Shown piece by piece: positions 43,474 to 53,674 of a DNA stretch of 64,000 nucleotides. Position numbers and translations under genes: made by a program. Position 1 is the stretch's first letter. The number at the start of each line of letters is the position of its first letter. This DNA is from Aspidapion aeneum (lineage: Eukaryota > Arthropoda > Insecta > Coleoptera > Brentidae). The notes beneath the pieces were generated by a model. It did not search any database, was not told the DNA's origin, and saw nothing but the letters and a program-made list of their open reading frames with translations. The stretch is from assembly GCA_963576565.1 (NCBI GenBank), contig OY755048.1:9959984-10023983 (forward strand), in the 5' to 3' direction.

Positions 43474-44214
43474 ATGCTCTGCCAATCTATGGGCACCTAA
43501 GCTCACACTAGGTACTATAGTTAGTGTACGTGTGAGCTAATATAACTAAAAACTGAAATATATTTTATTGAACTCCAGACTCAATGACCTTTCGTTTGAT
43601 ACCACACAAGCCATGTTTTGACTTAAACTTTAATTTTTCAAATCTACCTCCACCTTTTTTTTTAACTAAAATGTATTTTGTTTCACTCCAGACTCAATTA
43701 CCTTTCGTTTGATATCACACACGCCATATTTCCATATAAACACTAATTTTTTTAATTTACCCCCACCCTTTTTTTTAAAGTAAAATGTATTTTATTTAAC
43801 TCCAGACGCAATTACCTTTCGTTTGATATCACACACGCCATATTTTTACATAAACTCTAATTTTTGAAATATACCCCCACCCGTTTATTTGGCTTGTGTT
43901 TGGTGGATTTTGTTCATTTTTAAATGGGACCATCTCGACCCAAAACCCAGCGCAGGTAACAAATTTCATTAAAATCGGACAAGCGGTTTTTGAGTTATGC
44001 GCGTTGGTCGTTACAGACAGACAGACATACAGACAGACAGACAGACAAAAAAGTTTCAAAATCATCTGAAACGCAAAGATATATAAATTTTTTTTAAATC
44101 GGAGCAACTTTTTTTTTCTCAAAAAATTAGGATCACTATAGCTCACACTACTATAGTCAGAGAACATATAACATCTATTTCTTCGATGCTATAGTATAGT
44201 AGTAGTGTGAGCTA
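43474..44214 (-). mobile_element. Helentron-associated repeat, copy B
   Basis: Inverted relative to copy A, with the same order of parts: TGCTCTGCCAAT end, AGCTCACAC hairpin, tandem units, core sequence, (GACA)n at about 44012-44052, then an end hairpin pairing AGCTCACACTACTATAG (44139 region) with CTATAGTATAGTAGTAGTGTG (to 44212). Copy A has lost one arm of that end hairpin. Confidence 0.68.
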
Positions 44215-44639
44215 AAAGGGCAATAAAAATCTGCATACTATTAGAAACTTTTGAAGGGCTACATGAAGGTTTTGCGAAAAAAAAAACAATTATCTAAAAC
44301 CATTCTGAAAGCAAAAGTAATATGATACATTTAAACTTAATTTGACAACACTGCAGTATGTTAAGCCCTTTAAATTCGAAACAAAATAAAGATACAATGC
44401 CCTTTAAAAATTGCCTTTTAAACATGACCTACATTTAAAGAACAGTGGTGCACCGTATATAGTATCCTTTTTTAAAATAATCCATATCTCCCCCATTTTT
44501 AACAAAATTTTTTAAAATATTTTTTACCTTATCTGGAAGGTCTCTTCTACATCTTGTTTAAATATAAACTATTTATTCCATAACACCCTGTACCTATATT
44601 ACTAATCAATCCATAAACGGACATTCAGTACCTGACGAT

Positions 44640-45135
44640 TGAAGAATTGCATTCATATTCTCAATACATAAAAAAGGAAACAAGCCGGACTGCAACAATT
44701 ATTACAGCGGAATTTCAGTAATCAGTACTTTAAGTAGATTGTACTGTAGGAAGAGCAAAGTCTTAAACAAGTAATTGAGGAAAGGGGTGCCAGAAATATT
44801 GAGACTCATGTTACCGTTTTCGACGCACAAAAAGCATATGATACCATTCTAGTAGAATTATATATCAATCATACATACATAAAAGCGATAAAAGAATTAT
44901 ACAAAGGGTCAATATCTGAAATTAAAATTGGAAATCGACTTTCAAAATAATTCCTGGTAACGAAAGGCTTAAGACAGGCCTGTTGTATCTCTCCAAATGT
45001 TCTTAACATATATATCAGTAGCTCTAAAACACTGGAAACGTTAAGTCATGGGAATACAACTTAACGACCAATATACAATATACAGTTTGGTGACGACCAA
45101 ATAGTTGTAGCTAATAATAAAGAAGACATTTTTTA
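44640..45135 (+). pseudogene. RTE-type LINE reverse transcriptase fragment
   Basis: Frame-broken plus-strand remnant. Readable pieces are CNNYYSGISVISTLSRL (the CNNYRGISLL-type motif), TVFDAQKAYDTI (first catalytic aspartate region), IKELYKGS, and at 45086-45130 QFGDDQIVVANNKEDI, the RT catalytic DD box. Several frameshifts and missing segments. It ends abruptly where the dispersed repeat of 45146 starts. Confidence 0.75.
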
Positions 45136-45145
45136 TTACTTGGCA

Positions 45146-45957
45146 TATCAAATTTGACCATTTTTGGGGCGTCTATGCAAGATCTACTGCTGCATTGAGG
45201 AGGAGTGATTTACATCGTTGGAAAGGAAATCTCTTCGGCTTTAAAAGCAAGTTTTAAAACCAGACATATAAGACAGTAAAATTTAAGAAAATAAAAAAAA
45301 ATGTTTTTCCACACCTCTCATTTATTTAAATGCCAATAAAAGGTGCGCCACTGATGTAAGGGGGTCGGGTTATACATCGTTAGAGAGGGCTTTTCATCAG
45401 TTTCAGTAATTGTTACCTGGTTGTTTTTTGCCAAATTAAAAGTTTGCAAATAATTGGGAAAATACTGTAAGATAGCACTTATGAGGGGCGTGAGAGGGGG
45501 GATGCCCCCCACCACCACTTTAAAGAAGGTTAACTAGGAAAAGTCAGTTTTAAGTTATTACCAACCAAAAATAATTTTTTACTCACTCTCGTAATTATTT
45601 ACTGAGTTACAAAAATGAATGTTCAACATTTTTGTTTGATTTAAGAATTTCTACAAACACATTTATTTTTATTTCACGGCAGCTATTTAAAAAAAGTATG
45701 TCTAGCTTAATAAGTATTTAACTGTATACAATGGGCTTTTACCCAAAAATATTTTTTTGAGAAAAAAATAGTGTTAAGGATATAAAATACCACAAAAAAA
45801 TATATAAAAAAAGTATTTTAAAAATATTCCCCTTTTTTCGGTTTTGGGGGAACTACCCCCGGCCAGGGTTGGGGGGGGGGGGGTGGTTCCCTTTCGTAAA
45901 AATGTTCGGGCGGGTCTTATGTCTATCCATACCAAGTGTGTTGCTTCTATCATTAAA
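45146..45957. repeat. Dispersed repeat, copy 2
   Basis: Same orientation as 10090-11041. It has the same order of shared words and a G-run (about 45870-45890) inside the shared GAACCACCC region. It ends with GTTGCTTCTATCATTAA like copy 1. Shorter by internal deletions. Confidence 0.75.
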
Positions 45958-47105
45958 CGCAGCATATCGCTTAAATCTCGAATGTAGGGCCTGCACTATA
46001 AACCGACACAGTAGTTGTTTTTTTTTAAATTAAACTGAGCCGTTACAATGGCCACGTTAATCTCACAGCCAGTTAAAAGTATTTGCTGTTTGCGGAGGTG
46101 GACAAATATGGCATTTAAGGCAAGAAAAGTAAATTTTTAATATTTTTACTTTTTGATTAATGAAAAAAATGGTTCTTTTGATTAGGTTCGACTGTTTATA
46201 TAACACAATGAAATCCGTAAGATCAAAAAAAGTCGCTAGACGTCTGGAATTTTCCCAATTCAGATGAAATTAACTAAAAAAAGAGGTTTCGCAGACCATC
46301 ATTTCGGTTTTGATGATTTTTGATACATTCATTTTACCTAAGAATCCCAAATTTCAATTTTTTTAATCCGTAGTTTTTTAATTAATTTTAAAAAATCTAA
46401 AACTGGGAATTTGGTTCAGAGATGCACTAAAATAAATTTAGATGAGAGAGAACTACTTACGTCAGAGTAAAGTCCTTTAAAATACTTTTTAAAATTTAAA
46501 AATTTTTTTGAAAAAAAATCATTTTGGAAAGAAATTAATTAATTATGCAAAAAATAAATTTTTCACTAGCCCTGGCTGAAGCAATGATAAATCCGATAAT
46601 GTCTGTCTATGTATTGTAATGTATTCAAATCCGCCACTGACGCAAACGAAATTCCTAACTCACTGAAACATTGAGGCTAATAGTTAGTTATTAATTTGTT
46701 TCTTGTCTCTTGAAAACAAAGTACTAGGAAAGTTGGCAAAGAGACAGGAGAAGACAACTAATTTTGTTTTTTTTTTAAGTTAGGTGATTTGAATTAACTT
46801 TTTATTTGTTGAACTTGTCTTCGGTCCAAGAATTCGAATTACTAGCGTTATTTATTTGACTAGCTAAATGTCGAGTTTGACTTTCCAAACTACCAAAAAT
46901 TCCCAAACACACACACATTGGATAAACCGGCGATACCTATATATGGTAATAAAGTTGGTTTTAAACATTTTACGCCAGGACACACTTTGGAAATTTCGTT
47001 ACACTTATAATTCTGTTTCAAAATGTAGAAAATTTTCACAGCTCGCATTTTTCGAGAAAACGAGTTTAAAATTTGGATTAATTTGATAATGAGATTACGG
47101 AATCT
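45958..47105. other. Non-coding DNA
   Basis: About 46025-46145 repeats sequence seen at 39290-39420. CACACACACA near 46908 is a short microsatellite. Open frames at 46868-47291 are short and unrecognised. Confidence 0.45.
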
Positions 47106-48199
47106 TTTCCAAAAATATTTAAATGGAACTGTAGTATGAACTGAGTGGAAAACGTCATATATATCCACAATAAACAAAAAAGTAAGGAAAGATATATGTG
47201 ACAATGATAGATGTATATCTGTAACTAGTACGCTAAGCAGAATATATGGCAAAATAATAAGAAATAAAGTGGAGAGCGAATATAAAGACATGGAGGCAGA
47301 AGAACAAGCCGGTTTCAGGGCGGGTAGATCGACTTCAGATCATCTCCTTTGTATAACCCAAGTTATTGAACAGAAAATGGCATACGGACAAGAGTTACAT
47401 CTGCTTTACGTAGATTTGCAGAAGGCAGATGATAGTATACCACTAAATCTACTTTGGAAAGCGTTGGAAAAGACAAACATAAGCATTAGTACAACTAATT
47501 AAGGCCACCAAAGAGTTATACCGTAATAGTAAGGCAAAAGTTAAAATAAAAGCAACACTAGCCAAAGGCTTTCAAGTAAATAAAGGTTCATTAAACAAGG
47601 TTGCTGTATCTCGACAACGCTCTTCAAGATATATTTGGAACAAGTCCAAGTATGGAAGAGAAAATGCCAAAACATGGAAATTCCGTTGGATGAAACCACC
47701 TTGTATACTTTATGTTTCGGCGATGATCAGATAGTGGTGGCTCAGGATTATGACGACCTCGAATATATGACACGAAAAGTAATAGAAGAGTACCTACAAT
47801 AAGTGGGGACTAGAGGTTAATATCAATAAGACAGAGTATATGTGTACTGGTGCAACGAAACAGAATGAAATCTTAAATACTGGGCAGCGAGTTCAGTCCT
47901 GTGATGAGTATAAATACTTAGGTCTAAAAAACCTATAAAAGATCGAAACGTACAAGGAAGAAAAGCAATAACTTTATTAAATGGAATAATTTGGGACCAA
48001 AGTATATCAAAACATAACAAAAAGCTTATATATAACACCATTGTAAAGAGTATTATTACATACGGCTCAGAAGTAGGCCAATCAAAGATAGAACAGAAAA
48101 AGTGCTTCCCTCTACGGAGATGAGCTATTGGAGAGAGCAGCAGGGAAATCAAAAAGAGAAAGAGTTGGGTATCGGAAGACGTAGAACGTTGTGAAACCG

Positions 48200-48241
<42 letters not shown>
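47106..48241 (+). pseudogene. RTE-type LINE copy with internal deletions
   Basis: Begins with WKTSYISTINKK and CISVTSTLSRIYGKIIRN. It then has an open stretch (47269-47502) with AEEQAGFRAGRSTSDHLLCI and ELHLLYVDLQKADDSIPLNL (RT catalytic D region). After a frameshift come ATKELYRNSKAKVKIK and, at 47715, the box FGDDQIVVAQDYDDLEY, with G in place of the usual A. The 3' part matches 26815-27606 but lacks the WYGHVQRM segment, jumping from SKRERV to the terminal GIGRRRTL. It ends CCGATAAATATATA followed by (AT)n to 48241, the same tail as the copy at 27606. Confidence 0.85.
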
Positions 48242-48246
<5 letters not shown>

Positions 48247-48757
48247 AAACCATACTTCCCATAAAGAAAATATACTGCATATTTTATTAAAGAAAATTAA
48301 ATTTATCTCTATACTACATAGAGGTATGGCCCACTTTTTTTATGTCATCTTAAAATTGTCAAAACTCGTCTAGAAATCCCGAAGTTTAGGCGGCCTTTAA
48401 AAACTGCCAAAGAAGATCGTTTATTAAATCATAATGCTAATTTGAAACCATGCAGTGTTGCCAAATAATGCACTGTTTCGTGGTATTCTACAAATGTGGG
48501 AAAAACCGAAACAGAAAAATCGCTTTTTTATTAGGGTGCATGTGCATTTCAAAGAAATTCTCTCGAAAACTGTTCTTGATAGTATATTTCGCAAACTGAT
48601 ACATTTGAGAGTGTAAATGACAGCTTCAATCAGACCTCGCACGAGTAGAGCTTCTCGCTAGTTGACACAATAAATTTGATATTGGAGAGGACTGCGACAG
48701 TGCTACTTATAGCAGAAATCGTGAAGCAAAGAGAGCGCGTCTACCATGATAGGTTAC
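48242..48757. other. Non-coding DNA
   Basis: No gene is recognised. The last 8 bases (TAGGTTAC, 48750-48757) are the left target duplication of the following hAT element. Confidence 0.5.
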
Positions 48758-50034
48758 CAGTGGCGGTTTCTCCATAAGTGCACATGTGTACGTGTACTCC
48801 CAAATTTTACTTAAAAAAATATTAAACTTTGATCATTCCTTAATTTAATTCATAATTATCCCAAAAGAAATTCACTAAAGACTGGAATATACTCTAGGAA
48901 TTAATACCTGATGTATGTGTTTGTATTCGTGTTCAAACTCTCCATCAAATAACCATATACGGAATACTACGTATATGCAAACAACGCTTTTATTTACTGG
49001 AACCAAATTCTATACACCCTAGATGTTATGTCGCATGCTAATTACGAAATATAGAAAGAGAGGACGATGTCCCAATAGAATTTTACAGTACATAGAATCT
49101 GAACCTTCCTTCTGCACGGCGCGTATACCAAGACCAGCCTCAATGCCGCCCGCACCCCCGTGATGACCCCTGCGTCATCGGTTCGTGTTGCATGTTAGAG
49201 CAGATTACCGGCACTTTTAATTCGTGCACTTAGTAGTTGTGTGTGCAACGATTACTTTTGCAAGTATCGAATAGATACTGATACTTCCTATTCGAGTATA
49301 AGATATTTTGTATTCGGTACCAAGTAATCATTATATCATATAATACTGAGTAGAGTTGAAATTTTAAGTACTAAAAATAAAAATATTGATGTTTTACATG
49401 TTTGTAGTTTTTGAAGTGTAAACGTTTTTTGGCGCGTTTAGCACTTTTGGTGGGTAGTGAATTCAACTATGTTACGCTCATTCGGGTGAAATCGGCTCGA
49501 GTCAACTAACTGTGAGAAACATTCAGCGAGCGATATGATCATGCAGATGAAGGCCAGTACACAGAAGAGTTCGGTTCGGTCCGCTTTGCAGAATATGTTA
49601 TGGGCCAGTATTATTAATTTCGCCTTGTTGAAGTTTACACTTCTGCCGTGTGGTCTTAAGCACACACAATTTTTTTTTAACGAAAATGTAGATATATTCA
49701 TCTGGGGAATTTTGACAATGGCGGAAGTTTCTAATTCTGATAGCATTAGCGTGCAATATTTAAATAAATTTTCATCTTTGCCATTAGAGGAGAAAATAAA
49801 CTAGGTGTGATAATTTATTATTTATTTATAAAAACAATAATAATAGGTAGGTAACTAATATCTAACTAAATATCTCATTTTTTAATTATTTGCTCTAAAT
49901 TATATGATTTGACGGCCCACTCGAAGGCCCAAAAAGTCAGCGTGGCACTGAAAAAAGATTTTCGCCTGCGCCGCAATTTTTATTTTTATTTTTTGGTGTG
50001 CACCCTCAAAGCTTTTTACCATGCGCCGCCACTG
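48758..50034. mobile_element. Non-autonomous hAT element, 1,277 bp
   Basis: CAGTGGCGG at the left and CCGCCACTG at the right, with further matching GTGCACA/GGTGTGCAC inside the TIRs. Flanks TAGGTTAC and TAGTTTAC agree at 7 of 8 positions, as expected of a hAT 8-bp duplication with one later change. The interior holds only a short possible transposase N-terminal relic. Confidence 0.85.
49718..49804 (+). pseudogene. Possible N-terminal relic of hAT transposase
   Basis: A 28-codon frame from ATG 49718 (MAEVSNSDSISVQYLNKFSS, ending LPLEEKIN then a stop). The SLPLEEKI motif resembles the N terminus of hAT-type TTF zinc-finger transposases, and its place inside a CAGTGGCGG-ended element supports that. 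It is too short to be certain; the stop and loss of everything downstream make it non-functional. Confidence 0.35.
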
Positions 50035-50042
50035 TAGTTTAC

Positions 50043-50469
50043 TCTCACGAACGTTTAGGAGATAACAAATTCCGATAGTACTCTCAAATTGACAAAGCGT
50101 TGATATTAACTGTCTAGAGAACTTTTCTGCGATTAATCTCATGTGAACACGCACCCTTACGGTCCGACAACAGCTTTTGTGTGGTTAGCTATATTTTGTC
50201 TGTAAAAAAATTAAAACCAAACACATTAAATTTTAAATAGATTAAAAAAGTGTCTCGTGAGACTAAACCTGTTTTAGCAACACAATTCGAAGATTATTTA
50301 ATAAAAATCCAATCACCAATTCTGGCATAAATCATATATGTGTGTACATTGGTGTGTAATAGGAGGGACATATTAAAAAATTAAAAATATCCTCAGTACC
50401 TCAAAACGAAAGTGTATAACCAATGTATCCTTCCTGTACTCACCAGTGGATCCCAGACCTGGACACTTA
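50043..50469. other. Non-coding DNA
   Basis: AT-rich, nothing recognised. Confidence 0.5.
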
Positions 50470-50900
50470 TAAAATCAAACATGGATAAGGTAAGAAAACC
50501 CCAAAGATCAATGGAAAGAAAAATGTTACATGTAAAGCTAATAGATAGAAAAATGAGTGAATGGATAAGAAATAAAGCATAAGTAAGGAATGCCAGAGAA
50601 GAAGTTGCAAAATTAAAATGGAAATTTGCGGGTCATAATATCAGACAAAAAGACGATCGATGGAACAAATGTATTGTAAACTGGAGACTTTGGGAGAATA
50701 AAAGAAGGAGGGGAAAACCACAAATGAGATGAGCGGGCGATTAGGGAAACATGTGGGAACTAGATGGATGAACACAGCGACAGACCAGAAGATTGGAAGA
50801 TATTGGAGGGGCCTATGTAAAAAAATTGATCGAAGAAGGCTGAACAGATAGACAGAGGGAGGGAACCGGTAATACCTACCGACTGCCCTTGCCCTTCAAG
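50470..50900 (+). pseudogene. RTE-type LINE C-terminal fragment, second family
   Basis: Readable residues RSMERKMLHVKLIDRKMSEW, then AKLKWKFAGHNIRQKDDRWN, then RRRGKPQMR, WELDG and PEDWKI/GGAYVKKLIEEG-type text correspond to the RTE endonuclease-RT tail (W-W-AGH-R--D-RW...GRP--RW...W---A-DR--W). It differs from the WYGHVQRM family elsewhere in the window, so it is a separate LINE lineage. Several stops interrupt it. Confidence 0.7.
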
Positions 50901-51641
50901 ATTAAAAGAATTAAACATTGTAAAGTACATGTCCCAATTAATGTCATGAACTTAATAAGGCCAGTGCCCTCTGTAGGCTAAAATATAAACCTCTAGGTGA
51001 ATTTCACATTGTCCTGGTTGTCGGTTGGTTGAAACTAAAAACATTTGTAGTTCCTATGACTCCATTAAGGTGGCAATACACTCTCATTTGTTTTTTGGAA
51101 TGTCACGTTCTAATATTTTATTTTCGAATTTTTCTAGTTTGTGCGGTCGTGTTTTCTTGTGCTTGTGTTAACAAGGTTAAAAGACTTCCAAGTTCAAGAT
51201 AGGATAAGTACTACAAAGTCCTAAGAGTAACTGGTTTTATCATAAAGCCACTAAAGCAGTGGCGGCCCGTGTCGTCTAAAGCTGGGGGGGCGCAAAATCA
51301 ACATTGGATTTACCTGCTTACATTGTTTTTAATTTACCTTTAATTACGCAACGTTAAAAAAAATCGTCTTATCATTTTTAAAACAGCGGTCTGCCTCGCC
51401 TACCACCCTGCCCCTTTTTCTGTCCCGTTTTCACGGTAATATAGCGGCCCGAGAAACCCGAACAGGTAGCAATAATCGATTCGGACTTAATCGTGTCGCC
51501 AGTCGGAGATGAAGTTAATTCATGGTATGCGTCAAGACAAAAGGAAAAATTGTAGAATGAGCAAAATATTTAACAAATAATATTTTAATTAACACTTTAT
51601 TTTTTGTAAATTCCCAGGGGGGGGCGCGCGTCTATGCGGCC
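50901..51641. other. Non-coding DNA with a lone hAT-like end
   Basis: CAGTGGCGGCCCGTG at about 51256 looks like a hAT terminus. A possible partner CCGCCACTG lies at 55346-55354, but the flanking 8-mers do not match. A G-run is at 51284 and GC-rich sequence at 51617-51630. Confidence 0.4.
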
Positions 51642-51645
51642 TTAA

Positions 51646-51776
51646 ACCCGGTTTCCACCTCGACTTTCTCGTGCGTGCCCGCGCACGCATCACATAACTG
51701 TCATAACATTTCCATATTGACATCATGTGACGCGTGAGCGGGCACCCACGAGAAAGTCGTAGGTGGGAACCGGGTG
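51646..51776. mobile_element. TTAA-flanked palindromic MITE, 131 bp
   Basis: Flanked by TTAA at 51642-51645 and 51777-51780. The arms ACCCGGTTTCCACCTCGACT and AGTCGTAGGTGGGAACCGGG (plus CTCGTGCGTGCCCGC/GCGGGCACCCACGAG) fold almost completely. TTAA target sites are typical of piggyBac-type transposition. Non-coding. Confidence 0.85.
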
Positions 51777-51817
51777 TTAAAGAGCTGCCGACTTTGCACT
51801 AAACTCCGGTATATATA

Positions 51818-53672
51818 CAGGGTGTCCCAGAACTAATGGTACATAGTTAAACTGTAGATTTCCTGGATCAAAATATTACGATTTAGCCACACTTACCTTA
51901 GTCCAAAAGTTCGTACTAACCGAGATACAGGGTGTTAAACTTTATTTTTTCAATTCGATTTTCTTTAATAACTTTTTTACTAATTAATATTTTTGCAAAA
52001 GATGGCCTGCGTGTAATTTTTTTTGAAATTGGCAAGACGATTCCGTTAAAAATTTTGATGTACAATGTACAGGGTGTTCCTTGGACCACTACCATTGCAT
52101 TAAAATCACTGTATTTTTTTTGTGCCTCGGTGTATACCAGTTTTTATGTAAAATAATGGTTTTTGCATTCTTTCTATGTAAAAAAGTTATACTGTTTTAA
52201 AGTCGCTCAGAGCAACGGTTTTTGAGATTTTGGCATTTAAAGTTTTTATTGCATGTGAGTGAAATGCCTAATTTATGTATGATACTTTCTTCAATTCTTT
52301 CTACTAATTAATATTTGCGCAAAAACTAACCAGCAAGTAGGTTTTTTCTGAAATTTGCAAGACGATTCCGTTGAAAAAGTTGATGTATAATGTACAGGGT
52401 GCTCTTTGGACCACTACCATTGCATTAAAATCATCAGTGTATTTTTTTGGTGCCTCTGGGTATACTTAAGCAGGTTTTTAAACAGAATATGATTTTAATT
52501 ATTAAGTAATTTTACAAACAGTTCTGTAGTTTTAAGAAAGTTTGACAGAATAGACGCAGACAGCAACTTTATTGGATTTTATTGTTTTTTATTTTCAAAG
52601 CCTACTATAATAAACAATTTTAAGTTTGATTTACTATTTGTCAATTTTAAAATTTGAACTTTGTTGCCATGGTTAAGAAATTTTATATTTTTTTTAATAA
52701 ATAATAAAATATTACTTTTATTAATAATTATAATTTTCTTTCAAAACAATAAAAAAATAGTTGAATTAATAAATCAAATCAAATCAAATCAAATCAAGCT
52801 TTATTGTCTTATATAAAGTATAAAACATCCAATCTTAAAATGCTATAAAAGTTATTGATTATAGCTAATATGTATGAAGTAGGTAAGAATTTAATCAAAA
52901 ATCTTTTACGCATACAATAAAAACTTATAATTTAAATATCTTAAAAACCATTTCACTAAGCGACATCTAAACACTATAACTTTTTAACTTAAAAAAAATT
53001 AAAAAATTAATGTTTTTTATAGAATCTTGTATACACCGAGGAACAAAAAAGTTAGACCTATTTTAATGTAACGGTACCGAGCCAGAGAACACCCTGTATA
53101 TTATTTTTATTTTTTTTTAATCAAAATTAAATTGTCTATGGCCAATAATCACCAAACCCAATTTTTTGTGCAAAATTATTAATTAGTAGAAAGAATTGAA
53201 GAAAGTATCATACATAAATTAGGCAAATCACTCTCATGCAATATAAACTTTAAATGCAAAAAACTCAAAAACCGTTGCTCTGAGCGACTTTAAAACAGTA
53301 TAACTTTTTTACATAAAAAGGATGGGAAAATCATTATTTTACATAAAAACTGGTATACACTGAGGCACAAAAAAAATATACTGATTTTTATGCAATGGTA
53401 GTGGTCCAAGGAACACCCTGTACACTGTACATCAAACTTTTCAACGGAATCGTCTTGCCAATTTTAAAAAAACTTACGCGCTTGTTAGTTTTTGCAAAAA
53501 TATTAATCAGTAAAAAAGTTATTAAAGAAAATCGAATTGAAAAAATAAAGTTTAACACCCTGTATCTCGGTTAATACGAACTTTTGGACTAAGGTAAGTA
53601 TGGCTAAATCGTAATATTTTGACCTAAGGAATCTACAGTTTAACCATGTACCATTAGTTCTGGGACACCCTG
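51818..53672. mobile_element. Foldback element with four concentric CAGGGTG ends
   Basis: The outer ends CAGGGTGTCCCAGAACTAAT (51818) and ATTAGTTCTGGGACACCCTG (53672) are perfect inverted partners flanked by TA. Inside lie three more inverted pairs of TA-CAGGGTG ends: 51928/53562, 52070/53420 and 52395/53096. The arms are long, and the sequence after each nested end is also mirrored. The interior includes a LINE 3' tail (52772-52815). No transposase. Confidence 0.88.
52772..52815 (-). repeat. LINE 3' end with TGATT repeats
   Basis: On the minus strand, CAATAAAGC (polyadenylation signal) is followed by TTGATTTGATTTGATTTGAT. Short pentamer repeats after AATAAA are typical of tails of some non-LTR elements. 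The body upstream is not recognisable. Confidence 0.5.
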
Positions 53673-53674
53673 TA

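Larger units (their letters stand above)
39436..44590. mobile_element. Mariner-like relic hosting nested insertions
   Basis: After TA, CAGGGTGTTATGTAATAAAT at 39436 is mirrored by ATTTATTCCATAACACCCTG ending at 44590 before TA. Similarity continues weakly for about 130 bp (CGCCACTGTAA against GCACCACTGTT). A transposase relic lies at 39743-39892. Insertions inside are the CCCAAC element (39972-43160) and a Helentron-type repeat (43474-44214), which account for most of the 5.15 kb. Confidence 0.75.
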
